A stretch of DNA of 64,000 nucleotides, taken from contig NZ_JAKZHU010000002.1 of the NCBI RefSeq assembly GCF_022568795.1, positions 186,001 through 250,000 of the forward strand. The letters run 5' to 3'. Origin of the DNA: Arsenicicoccus dermatophilus. Lineage in GTDB: Bacteria; Actinomycetota; Actinomycetes; Actinomycetales; Dermatophilaceae. Position 1 is the first letter of the stretch. Each line of letters starts with the position of its first letter. The translations under genes were made by a program, and so were the position numbers. The notes beneath the pieces are model-generated. The model saw nothing but the letters and a program-made list of their open reading frames with translations, did no database searches and was not told the origin of the DNA. Of this stretch, positions 32,858 to 40,515 are shown piece by piece.

Positions 32858-33991
32858 ATGGCCGCAAAAGCAGCTCCCCACCCCACCATCCCGTCACCGC
32901 CCTCCGAGGGCGGGCTCACCGAGGTGTCCGGCGCCGGCGGCAGTCCGCTGCCGCCGGCGCCGGAGCGCCCCGCACCGTCGTCGTCCGTGGCCGTCGGCGT
33001 CGTCCTGGCGATGGTGTCGGCGATCGCCTTCGGCACGAGCGGTCCCTTCGCGAAGGCGCTCCTGGAGAGCGGGTGGTCGCCGGCCGGTGCGGTGCTGGTC
33101 CGCCTGAGCGGCGGGGCCCTGGGGCTGGCGGTCCCGACCCTGATCCTGCTCCGGGGCGACCTGCGGCCCTTCGGCGCGAGCTGGAAGGTGGTGTGCGGCT
33201 ACGGCGTGGTGGGGGTCGCCTGCAGCCAGCTCTCCTACTTCATGGCGGTCTCCCACCTGTCCGTCGGGACCGCGATGCTCCTGGAGTACTTCGCACCCGT
33301 CCTCGTCGTGGGATACCGATGGGCCCGGGACCGAGAGGTTCCGCGCCCGGGCGTGCTGCTGGGATCTGCCCTGTCGGTCTGCGGCCTGTGCCTGGTCGTC
33401 GACGTCGCGGGTGGCATCACCGTCGATCCTGCGGGTCTGTTCTGGGGGATGTGCGCGGCCTGCTGCAACGCGGCCTACTTCGTCCTCGGCGCCAGGCCCA
33501 CCCGGGGCCTCCCGGCGGTGGGCTTCGCCGCCGGGGGCATGGCGGTGGGAGCGCTCGTCATCGGGGCCGCGGGCCTGCTCGGCATCGTCCCGGTCGCCGT
33601 GGCCACCGGGGAGGTGACGCTGGCGGGAGGCTCGCGGCCGTGGTGGCTGCCTGCTGCGGGCCTGGCCCTGGTGTCGGCAGCGGTGGCCTACGGCTTCGGC
33701 GTGGCGGGAAGCCGTCGGCTGGGATCCACGGTGGCGGCCTTCATCGGGCTCAACGAGGTGCTGGCCACGATCCTGCTCGCCTGGCTCCTCGTCGGTGAGG
33801 TGCCGGGTCGGATGCAGCTCGCCGGGGGCGCCACCATCCTCGTGGGCGTCCTTGCCGTCAAGCTCGGTGGCCTCCCCGGCCGGTCGGCGTGTTGCAGGCT
33901 CGACGAGGCCAGGGCTAGGGTCGGTGGGTCGGTCGCACCCGAGGGGTGCCAGGGAACCCGGTCGGAGTCCGGGACTGACGCGCAGCGGTAG
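32858..33991 (+). CDS. EamA/DMT-family transporter under a cobalamin riboswitch
   Basis: A 377-residue, ten-helix drug/metabolite transporter with two EamA repeats (VAVGVVLAMVSAIAFGTSGP ... LSVGTAMLLEYFAPVLVVGY; and GLFWGMCAACCNAAYFVLG ... GSTVAAFIGLNEVLATILLA). ATG 32858 has GAGGAGAG upstream. Homology should end near ILVGVLAVKLGG. The last ~36 residues are encoded by the promoter/riboswitch cassette at 33879, and the TAG stop (33989-33991) lies inside that aptamer. Its substrate is unknown; control by riboswitch 1 suggests a corrinoid precursor or related metabolite. Confidence 0.85.
   Translation: MAAKAAPHPTIPSPPSEGGLTEVSGAGGSPLPPAPERPAPSSSVAVGVVLAMVSAIAFGTSGPFAKALLESGWSPAGAVLVRLSGGALGLAVPTLILLRGDLRPFGASWKVVCGYGVVGVACSQLSYFMAVSHLSVGTAMLLEYFAPVLVVGYRWARDREVPRPGVLLGSALSVCGLCLVVDVAGGITVDPAGLFWGMCAACCNAAYFVLGARPTRGLPAVGFAAGGMAVGALVIGAAGLLGIVPVAVATGEVTLAGGSRPWWLPAAGLALVSAAVAYGFGVAGSRRLGSTVAAFIGLNEVLATILLAWLLVGEVPGRMQLAGGATILVGVLAVKLGGLPGRSACCRLDEARARVGGSVAPEGCQGTRSESGTDAQR
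33892..33921 (+). promoter_or_regulatory. Promoter of cassette A (btu operon)
   Basis: TTGCAG (33892-33897) and TAGGGT (33916-33921) are separated by 18 bp and lie just before the aptamer. Both hexamers are unchanged in the second copy (44950-44955 and 44974-44979). Confidence 0.55.
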
Positions 33992-34078
33992 GGGAGCTGC
34001 GCAGGGCACGATGCCACTGGCGAGAGCTGGGAAGGCGCTCTGCGTGAACGATCCCGAGTCCGAAGACCTGCCGACGTT
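33922..34078 (+). ncRNA. Cobalamin riboswitch 2 (upstream of btu operon)
   Basis: Aptamer signatures: CCAGGGAACCCGGTCGGAGT, CCGGGACTGACGCGCAGCGG, GCCACTGGCGAGAGCTGGGA and the B12 box CGAGTCCGAAGACCTGCC (34055-34072). Only about 45 bases separate the aptamer from the first gene. This suggests control of translation initiation rather than a distant terminator. Confidence 0.92.
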
Positions 34079-34125
34079 CGACCCGATCGGGCCTCGCGCA
34101 CGGGCCCTGGCGAGAGTTGGTTCTG

Positions 34126-34839
34126 GTGTCTGCCTCCGACCTGTCGGTCGGCGACGCGCTGGTGGCCGCGGGCTACCCGGTGATCGTCGACCCTGACGTG
34201 CACGAGCCCCGTGCCGGCCTGTGGCTGCCTCTGGCGGAGGTGCGACGGCCGGAGCGGGTCCTGGAGCTGGTGGAGCGATACACCGCGTGGCTCCGGGTCC
34301 CGCACCGAGCCGCCGGCGGGGCCTGCGCTGGCCAGCACTACGCCGGACGCGTCGCCGGCTATCTCGTCGGCACCTGGGCGCTGACCGGCGGGATCGCCTC
34401 GCTCGAGGACCCCCGGCTGCTGGCCGAGGTGGACCAGCACGGCCGGACCCTGCGGCTGATCGTCCCGCGGGACCCCCGGACCGCGCCGGGAGGGGCGCCG
34501 GAGCTGGTCCGCGGCCTGCAGAACCACCTCGCGCCCCTGCTCGACGTCGTGCGGGTGGCCGTCGGCGTCACCCCACGACTGGCGTGGGGCGGGGTCGCCA
34601 CCTCGGTCGCGGGCGCCTTCGGCCGCGCCGTGCAGACCGTGCCGATGTCCCGCCGGGCCGAGGTGGTGAGCGGGGCGCACGCCGCGCTCGACCCCGCCCG
34701 GTGGCCCGGGGAGAGGCCACTCGTGACGCTGGCCGCCGACGCGACCAGCCACGGGCGGCACACCTGCTGCCTGATCTTCCTGTCCGCCGACCACGAGGAG
34801 TGCCGCACGTGTCCTCGCCGCGTCCGCCTGCAGCCCTGA
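34126..34839 (+). CDS. FhuF-like [2Fe-2S] protein of the B12 uptake operon
   Basis: A 237-residue protein whose C-terminus has CCLIFLSADHEECRTC, i.e. CC-x10-C-x2-C, the exact [2Fe-2S] ligand spacing of the ferric-siderophore reductase FhuF. The body (WLRVPHRAAGGACAGQHYAG; LEDPRLLAEVDQHGRTLRLI) lacks other recognised motifs. GTG 34126 is taken as start, with GAGAG in the cassette end as binding site. It overlaps btuC by 31 bp. By analogy it could reduce an imported metal complex, perhaps cob(III)alamin; that role is inference. Confidence 0.78.
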   Translation: MSASDLSVGDALVAAGYPVIVDPDVHEPRAGLWLPLAEVRRPERVLELVERYTAWLRVPHRAAGGACAGQHYAGRVAGYLVGTWALTGGIASLEDPRLLAEVDQHGRTLRLIVPRDPRTAPGGAPELVRGLQNHLAPLLDVVRVAVGVTPRLAWGGVATSVAGAFGRAVQTVPMSRRAEVVSGAHAALDPARWPGERPLVTLAADATSHGRHTCCLIFLSADHEECRTCPRRVRLQP

Positions 34840-35846
34840 CCGTCGTCGTCCTCGCGGTCGCGCTGGCGGCCAGCTGTGTCGTCTCCCTCGCCTTCGGATC
34901 GGAGCCGTTGCCCCTGCCGGACGTATGGCGGGTCGTGGCCGCCCGGCTCACCGGGGGCACGACCGATCCCACCTACGACGCCATCGTCTGGGACCTGCGA
35001 GCCCCGCGCTCCCTGCTCGCCGCCGTGGCTGGCGCCGGTCTCGCGGTGGCCGGTGCCGGGATGCAGACGCTGGTGCGCAATCCCCTGGCCGATCCCTACC
35101 TGCTCGGGGTCTCGTCCGGAGCCTCGGTGGGGGCCACCGCGGTGATGACGACCGGCGTGCTGTCCGGGCTGGGGGTCTGGGCGCTGTCGGGCGGGGCGCT
35201 GCTGGGGGCGCTCGCCGCGTCGGCGCTGGTCTACGCCGTCGCCATGGCGCAGGGCGGGCTGACGCCGCTGCGCCTGGTGCTGACCGGGGTGGTCCTGTCG
35301 TCGGCCTTCAGCGCGATCGCCAGCTTCCTCGTCTTCCTGTCCAACGATCCCCGGGCCGCCCAGTCGGTGCTCTACTGGCTGCTCGGCAGCGTGGCCGCCG
35401 CCACCTGGGAGCTGCTGCCGCTCGCCACCGTCGTGACGCTGCTCGCGGTGCTCGCGATGGGCGCGGCATCCCGGTGGCTGGACGCCCTGGCTGCCGGCCC
35501 GGACCTCGCGGCCTCGCTCGGGGTGCCCGTGGGGGCCCTGCGGACGGGCCTCTTCGTGGGCCTCGCGGCTCTCGTCGGGGTCCTGGTCGCCGTGTCCGGC
35601 GGCATCGGCTTCGTGGGGCTCGTGGTGCCGCACCTGGCCCGCATGGTCGTGGGGGCTCGACACCGGGTGGTGGTCCCGGTCGCCGCCCTGGCCGGCGGGC
35701 TCTTCCTGGTCTGGGTCGACGTCCTCGCCCGCGTGTGCGTCCGGCCCCAGGAGATCCCGCTGGGGGTCGTCACCGGGCTGGTGGGGGCACCGGTCTTCCT
35801 CCTGCTGGTCGGGCGACGCCACTACCGCTACTCGGGGAGCCGCTGA
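34809..35846 (+). CDS. btuC: Cobalamin ABC transporter permease BtuC (FecCD family)
   Basis: A 345-residue FecCD permease with ten predicted helices. Family signatures are WDLRAPRSLLAAVAGAGLAV, GMQTLVRNPLADPYLLGVSS-GASVGA and GGIGFVGLVVPHLARMVVGA, the ATPase-coupling L-loop. GTG 34809 has GAGGAG upstream, inside the end of the FhuF-like gene. The riboswitch and neighbouring btuD/btuF indicate B12 rather than siderophore as substrate. Confidence 0.88.
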   Translation: MSSPRPPAALTVVVLAVALAASCVVSLAFGSEPLPLPDVWRVVAARLTGGTTDPTYDAIVWDLRAPRSLLAAVAGAGLAVAGAGMQTLVRNPLADPYLLGVSSGASVGATAVMTTGVLSGLGVWALSGGALLGALAASALVYAVAMAQGGLTPLRLVLTGVVLSSAFSAIASFLVFLSNDPRAAQSVLYWLLGSVAAATWELLPLATVVTLLAVLAMGAASRWLDALAAGPDLAASLGVPVGALRTGLFVGLAALVGVLVAVSGGIGFVGLVVPHLARMVVGARHRVVVPVAALAGGLFLVWVDVLARVCVRPQEIPLGVVTGLVGAPVFLLLVGRRHYRYSGSR

Positions 35847-35847
35847 C

Positions 35848-36651
35848 GTGCGGATGCAGACCCACGACCTGACCGCCGCGGTGGACGGCCACGTCGTCCT
35901 GACCGGGGTGGACCTCGACCTGCCCTCCGGCGGCGTCACCGCGCTCGTGGGGGCCAACGGCTCGGGCAAGTCCACCCTCCTGCGCACCCTCGCCGGCATC
36001 GCGGCGGCTCCCCGAGGGCACGTCGTCGTCGGGGGCGACCGGGTCGACCGCCTCCGCCCCCGGGAGCGCGCCCTGCGGATCGCCCTGGTGGCCCAGGAGG
36101 ACTCCCCGCCCGACGACCTGCTCGTCGGCGAGATGATCGCGCTCGGCCGCATCCCCCACGCCCGCCCCTGGAGCCTCGGTGGCGCCGAGGAGAGACAGGT
36201 CGTCCTGCACGCCCTGGCCCAGGTGGGGCTGCAGGACCTGGTGGACCGGCCGTGCCACGCCCTGTCCGGCGGGGAGCGTCGCCGAGCCCTCCTCGCCCGG
36301 GGACTCGCCCAGGACGCGCCGGTCCTGCTCCTCGACGAGCCCACCAACCACCTGGACGTCGCCCAGCAGCACCAGCTGCTGCGGCTGGCCAGAGCGGCCG
36401 GTCGGACCGTCGTGATGGCGATCCACGACCTCGACCTCGCCCACCGCTACGCCGACCACGTCGTCGTGGTGGGGGAGGGATCCGTCCTCGACCAGGGACC
36501 GCCCGCCACCACGTTGACCGGCCCTGCGGTCGCGCACGCCTTCGGCATACGCGCCTCCACCCTCGTGGATCCCGCGACCGGACGGACCCACCTGGTCTGC
36601 GACCCGCCCGATGAGGAACCCATCCCCACCAACCCTCCCGAGGAGAGCTGA
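35848..36651 (+). CDS. btuD: Cobalamin ABC transporter ATPase BtuD
   Basis: A 267-residue ABC ATPase: Walker A VGANGSGKSTLLRT, Q-loop VAQEDSPPDD, signature LSGGERRRALLARG, Walker B PVLLLDEPTNHLDVA and switch His in MAIHDLDLAHRY. It is of the FepC/BtuD type that serves FecCD permeases. It starts (GTG) one base after btuC stops. Confidence 0.88.
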   Translation: MRMQTHDLTAAVDGHVVLTGVDLDLPSGGVTALVGANGSGKSTLLRTLAGIAAAPRGHVVVGGDRVDRLRPRERALRIALVAQEDSPPDDLLVGEMIALGRIPHARPWSLGGAEERQVVLHALAQVGLQDLVDRPCHALSGGERRRALLARGLAQDAPVLLLDEPTNHLDVAQQHQLLRLARAAGRTVVMAIHDLDLAHRYADHVVVVGEGSVLDQGPPATTLTGPAVAHAFGIRASTLVDPATGRTHLVCDPPDEEPIPTNPPEES

Positions 36652-36652
36652 C

Positions 36653-37705
36653 ATGAACCCACGCCCCGTCGTCCTTGCCGGCGCCCTCGCCCTCGCCCTC
36701 GTCTCCGGCGCCTGTGGCGCCCCCGCCCCGCGCGGTGGCGCCGGCGGTGCCACGGCCGGCGCCACCGTGGAGGTGACGAACTGTGGTGAGAGCGTGCGCT
36801 TCCCGACTCCCGCGAAGAGAGTCTTCGTCAACGACGGCAACATGATCGCGATGGCGCTCGCCGTGGGCGCGCAGGACCAGCTGGTGGCCGTGACCAGCCT
36901 CCAGAAGGACACCCCCGTCCTGGAGCAGGTCTACGGCGACGCCGCGCGGCACCTGCCCGACACCGGCGCGGACTACCCGACGCTGGAGGGGGTCCTCGCC
37001 AAGCGTCCGGACGTGATGGTCGCGGGGTTCAACTACGGCTACAGCGAGTCGCGCAACCTCATGCCGGACCTGCTGCGGAGCAAGGGAGTCGCGGCCTACG
37101 TGCTGTCGGAGAGCTGCCGGCAGAAGGCCGGGGAGAAGGCGCGCGGCACGATGGACCCCTGGTCCGCGCTGCGGGCCGACCTGACCAACCTGGGTGCCAT
37201 CACCGGTCATCGGGACCAGGCTCGCCGGGTCACCGACGACCTCGACGCCCGGCTGGCCGCCCTGCGCGCGGCACCGCAGGCGACGCGGCGGCCCGTCGTG
37301 CTCCTCTTCGACAGCGCCAAGGGCGCGGTCTTCACCAGCGGACGGTATGGCGGCCCCCAGGGCATCATCGACGCGGCCGGCGCGGCGAACCTCGCCGCGG
37401 ACGTGGCGGACACGTGGACCACCGTCTCGTGGGAGAAGGTGGCGACGGCTAAGCCCGACTTCATCGCCTTCGTGCACTACGGGCAGCAGACGATGGCGGA
37501 CAAGATCGCCCAGCTGGAGGCCAACCCCGCCACCCGAGACCTGCCCGCCGTCCAGGAGAAGCGCTACCTGAACCTGCCCTACGCGGCGTGGACGAGCAGC
37601 CCGCTGAACGTCGACGCGGCCGAGAACCTCCGCAAGGCCCTGGAGGAGGCGTCCCTGCTGCCTGCCTCCCAGATCACGCCCCGGCACGACCTGCACACGG
37701 GCTGA
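36653..37705 (+). CDS. btuF: Cobalamin-binding lipoprotein BtuF
   Basis: A 350-residue periplasmic-binding-type protein (Peripla_BP_2) with a lipoprotein signal peptide (VVLAGALALALVSGAC). Family motifs are AKRVFVNDGNMIAMALAVGA, PTLEGVLAKRPDVMVAGFNY and YGGPQGIIDAAGAANLAADV. It captures the ligand outside the membrane for BtuCD. ATG 36653 follows GAGGAGAG. It is the last gene before riboswitch 3. The ligand is inferred from the riboswitch. Confidence 0.87.
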   Translation: MNPRPVVLAGALALALVSGACGAPAPRGGAGGATAGATVEVTNCGESVRFPTPAKRVFVNDGNMIAMALAVGAQDQLVAVTSLQKDTPVLEQVYGDAARHLPDTGADYPTLEGVLAKRPDVMVAGFNYGYSESRNLMPDLLRSKGVAAYVLSESCRQKAGEKARGTMDPWSALRADLTNLGAITGHRDQARRVTDDLDARLAALRAAPQATRRPVVLLFDSAKGAVFTSGRYGGPQGIIDAAGAANLAADVADTWTTVSWEKVATAKPDFIAFVHYGQQTMADKIAQLEANPATRDLPAVQEKRYLNLPYAAWTSSPLNVDAAENLRKALEEASLLPASQITPRHDLHTG

Positions 37706-37765
37706 CCTGCGACGACGACCGCCCCGGTGGGGGGCCTGCAGCGGGCCGACGGAGATGCGATACGT

Positions 37766-37976
37766 TGGCGGTGCTGGTCCTCCCGTCCTCGGTCGGGAGG
37801 GGAAAGAGGGAACCCGGTGCGAGTCCGGGACTGCCCCGCAGCGGTGAGTGGGAACGACATCGTCATACGCACTGGGACGACCACCTGGGAAGCGACGGTG
37901 AAGGACTTCGCGACGTGAGTCGCGGTGAGCCGCAAGGCTCGACGCCCACGAGTCCGAAGACCTGCCAGTGTGCCGC
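37766..37976 (+). ncRNA. Cobalamin riboswitch 3 (upstream of the mutase operon)
   Basis: Its core AGAGGGAACCCGGTGCGAGT and GGACTGCCCCGCAGCGGTGA is the same as in riboswitch 1, then CACTGGGACG...CTGGGAAGCGACGG and the B12 box CGAGTCCGAAGACCTGCC. GCGGTGCTGG near 37768 pairs with CCAGTGTGCCGC near 37965 to close it. A 120-base spacer leads to the first gene, whose ribosome binding site sits in a small hairpin. Confidence 0.93.
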
Positions 37977-38084
37977 GTCAGCGGTTCGCCCGTGTCCGCG
38001 CCTCGAGGGAAGGCCAGGACACCCTGCCCGGCAGGCGTCGTCCCGTCGGCAGCGGCGTCCTCGGTGCACCTCGGGCTCATTGCT

Positions 38085-38098
38085 GGGAGGTCACCTCC
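38085..38098 (+). promoter_or_regulatory. Self-complementary Shine-Dalgarno hairpin
   Basis: GGAGG of the ribosome binding site (38086-38090) can pair with CCTCC (38094-38098), which directly precedes the ATG at 38099. This could hide the site and serve as, or add to, the riboswitch expression platform. Confidence 0.35.
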
Positions 38099-38611
38099 AT
38101 GAACACCCTTCCCTTGCCTTCGCCCCGCCCGGGCATCCGCTTCGTGCTGTACCCGGGCCACGAGGCCCTGCACATCACCGACGAGCTGCAGCACCTGGAG
38201 CTCGTCGGGGCCCGCGTCCCCTTCCGCACGGGGGGCGACAACCCCGACTGCTCGTCCTGGCTCGAGTCCTGCACCGCCGAGAGCGGGTTCCGGCTGGTGA
38301 CCATGAGCATGGACGGCCTGCTCGTCGGGTTCGCCGCAGGGGTCGTGGCCGAGGGGCTGGTCGACCTGCGGCACCTGGTCATCGCCTCGACGGTGCGCAC
38401 CCGTCACCCGGACCTCGTCGGACTCCTCGTCGAGGTGTTCGTCGACTCGGCGGAGCAGCCCTGGGCCGACGTGCTGATCCCGCGCGCCTGCCCCGCCCTC
38501 GGCCACCTGCTGCAGGCGGGCTGGTGCCCCAGCCTGCGGACCGGCCCCGCCGTCGCCGCCTCGGGCGACCTCGGGGAGTCCCTGCGGCTCACCGCGGCGG
38601 CCGGCCGATGA
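38099..38611 (+). CDS. Unknown protein, first gene of the mutase operon
   Basis: A 170-residue soluble protein that I do not recognise. Its mid-part (FRLVTMSMDGLLVGFAAGVV; VDLRHLVIASTVRTRHPDLV-GLLVEVFVD) has a strand-helix rhythm reminiscent of GNAT acetyltransferases, but the acetyl-CoA loop is not convincing. Two cysteines (SSWLESCTAES; IPRACPALG) are notable. It lies directly behind riboswitch 3 and overlaps mutA by four bases (ATGA), so it belongs to the methylmalonyl-CoA mutase unit. An accessory role for mutase or cofactor loading is possible. Confidence 0.75.
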   Translation: MNTLPLPSPRPGIRFVLYPGHEALHITDELQHLELVGARVPFRTGGDNPDCSSWLESCTAESGFRLVTMSMDGLLVGFAAGVVAEGLVDLRHLVIASTVRTRHPDLVGLLVEVFVDSAEQPWADVLIPRACPALGHLLQAGWCPSLRTGPAVAASGDLGESLRLTAAAGR

Positions 38612-40515
38612 GCGGCGCCGCACCGGACACGGAGACGGTCGTCCCGCCCGAGATCGGGCTCGCCGAGGGCTTCGAGGTCCTCGACCGGGCGGCCTGGGCA
38701 GCGATGGCGGCCGACGTCCTGAACAAGCGCCGTCCGCCGGACCGCCGGCTGACCGGCGAGCAGGCCGAGGTGAGGCTGCGCACCACCACCCTCAGCGGGA
38801 TCGCCATCGACGCGCTCTACACCCGGCCGCAGGAGGCGCGGCCCCTCGGCCGACCGGGGGTGATGCCCTTCGTGCGAGGGTCCTCGGTGCGCAGCGGCGC
38901 CGTCGACGCCTGGCAGGTGCGCCAGTGGCACGACGACCCCGATCTCGCGCGGGGGCATCGAGCCGTGCTGACCGACCTGGAGCGCGGCGCGACCGCGCTG
39001 TGGCTGCAGCTCGGGGCCGACGCGATCGCCATCGACGACCTGGGATCGATGCTCGACGGTGTCCTGCTCGACCTGGCACCCGTCTGCGTCAGCAGCCACG
39101 ACGACCAGATCGGCGCCGCCCGCGCCCTGATGGCGCTCTGGGCGCGGGCCGGGCTCGAGGGCTTCACCGTGCAGGGAGCCCTGGGGGTCGACCGGCTCGG
39201 TGCCGTCGCGCTCGGGCAGGGCGCCCCGCCGCGCACCGAGGTGCTCCGGCTCGTGCGTGACTGCCTCGGGAGCTATCCCTCCGTCCGCTCCCTCACCGTG
39301 GACGCGACGATCCACCACGAGGCCGGTGGCGGGGAGGTCGAGGAGCTGGCCTGCGCGGTCGCGACCGGGGTGGCCTACCTGCGCGGGCTGGAGGAGTTCG
39401 GGGTCTCGGTGACGCAGACCTTCTCCCAGATCGAGTTCCGGGTGGCGGCGACGGCGGACCAGTTCCTGACCATCGCCAAGCTGCGCGCCCTGCGGCGGAT
39501 GTGGGCCCGGGTCGGCGAGGTGAGCGGCGTCCCCGACGTCCAGCGGGGAGCGCGCCAGCACGCCGTCACGACCCGGCGGATGCTCACGCGGGACGACCCC
39601 TGGGTCAACATCCTGCGCACCACGACCGCCTGCTTCGGTGCGGCGGTCGGCGGTGCCGAGGCGATCACCGTGCTGCCCTACGACACGATCCACGGGCTCC
39701 CGGTCGAGTCCTCGCGTCGCATCGCGCGCAACACCCAGGTCCTCCTGGCGGAGGAGTCCAACCTGGGCCGGGTCACCGATCCGGCCGGGGGCGGATGGTA
39801 TGTCGAGGCGCTCACCGACGCCCTCTGCGAACGGGCCTGGGCGTGGTTCCAGCTGCTCGACGCCGACGGCGGCATGGAGGCCGCGCTGCGTGACGGTCGG
39901 GTCGTCGACCGGATCGCCGAGGTGCGCGACGAGCGCGACCGGCGTCTGGCCACCCGCAGGCTGCCGCTCACCGGGGTCAGCATGTTCCCCGCCGCGACCG
40001 AGACGCCGGTCGACCGGGAGCCCCGGGTGGTCCTCGCACCGGCCACCACCCCGATCCTGCCGCCCACCCGCGACGCCGAGGTCTTCGAGCGGCTGCGGGA
40101 CCGGGCGACGGCCGCGGCCGCGCAGGGATCGCCCGCCACGGTCCTGCTCGCCTGCCTGGGCACCCGTCGCGACTTCGGACCCCGCGAGACCTTCACCAGC
40201 AACCTCCTGCACGTGGCGGGCATCGACACCCCGCTGTGCGAGGGGGGAACGCCGGAGCAGGTCGCGGCGCGCCTGCGAGAGGTCGGGGCGCAGGTCGCGG
40301 TCCTGTGCTCCTCCGCGGGCGTCTACGCCGACCAGGGCGTCGCGGTCGCCGAGGCCCTGCGTGCCGCCGGCGTCCGTGAGGTGCTGATCGCCGGCCGACG
40401 CACCGAGCTCGGCCCCGAGGCGCCACCAGGCGCCGTCGACGGCGAGCTCTTCGACGGCATGGACGTCGTCACCTTCCTGTCCACCCTCCTCGACACCCTG
40501 GGGGCCCCGGCATGA
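38608..40515 (+). CDS. mutA: Methylmalonyl-CoA mutase small subunit
   Basis: A 635-residue B12-family mutase subunit. The TIM barrel is seen from residue ~25 to ~450 ([60 protein letters not shown]). The C-terminal flavodoxin-like domain ([20 protein letters not shown]) lacks the DxHxxG cobalamin ligand, as expected for the non-catalytic beta subunit. It overlaps both neighbours by four bases. Confidence 0.94.
   Translation: MSGAAPDTETVVPPEIGLAEGFEVLDRAAWAAMAADVLNKRRPPDRRLTGEQAEVRLRTTTLSGIAIDALYTRPQEARPLGRPGVMPFVRGSSVRSGAVDAWQVRQWHDDPDLARGHRAVLTDLERGATALWLQLGADAIAIDDLGSMLDGVLLDLAPVCVSSHDDQIGAARALMALWARAGLEGFTVQGALGVDRLGAVALGQGAPPRTEVLRLVRDCLGSYPSVRSLTVDATIHHEAGGGEVEELACAVATGVAYLRGLEEFGVSVTQTFSQIEFRVAATADQFLTIAKLRALRRMWARVGEVSGVPDVQRGARQHAVTTRRMLTRDDPWVNILRTTTACFGAAVGGAEAITVLPYDTIHGLPVESSRRIARNTQVLLAEESNLGRVTDPAGGGWYVEALTDALCERAWAWFQLLDADGGMEAALRDGRVVDRIAEVRDERDRRLATRRLPLTGVSMFPAATETPVDREPRVVLAPATTPILPPTRDAEVFERLRDRATAAAAQGSPATVLLACLGTRRDFGPRETFTSNLLHVAGIDTPLCEGGTPEQVAARLREVGAQVAVLCSSAGVYADQGVAVAEALRAAGVREVLIAGRRTELGPEAPPGAVDGELFDGMDVVTFLSTLLDTLGAPA

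Larger units (their letters stand above)
33879..34121 (+). repeat. 243-bp duplicated promoter-riboswitch cassette, copy A
   Basis: It is identical to 44937-45179 except for an AG/GA difference (in the GACGAGGCC segment at 33902-33910). It contains a -35/-10 pair and a full cobalamin aptamer, and it ends where the downstream genes begin. It overlaps the 3' end of the EamA gene. Confidence 0.95.

Noticed and set aside
33879-33991. The last ~36 residues of the EamA protein as a genuine extra domain
   Set aside because: The same DNA exists as a noncoding riboswitch cassette at 44937-45179; the residues are a by-product of translating it.
38608-40515. MutA as a defective mutase because the DxHxxG motif is missing
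   Set aside because: Lack of the cobalamin ligand is normal for the small subunit; MutB carries it.
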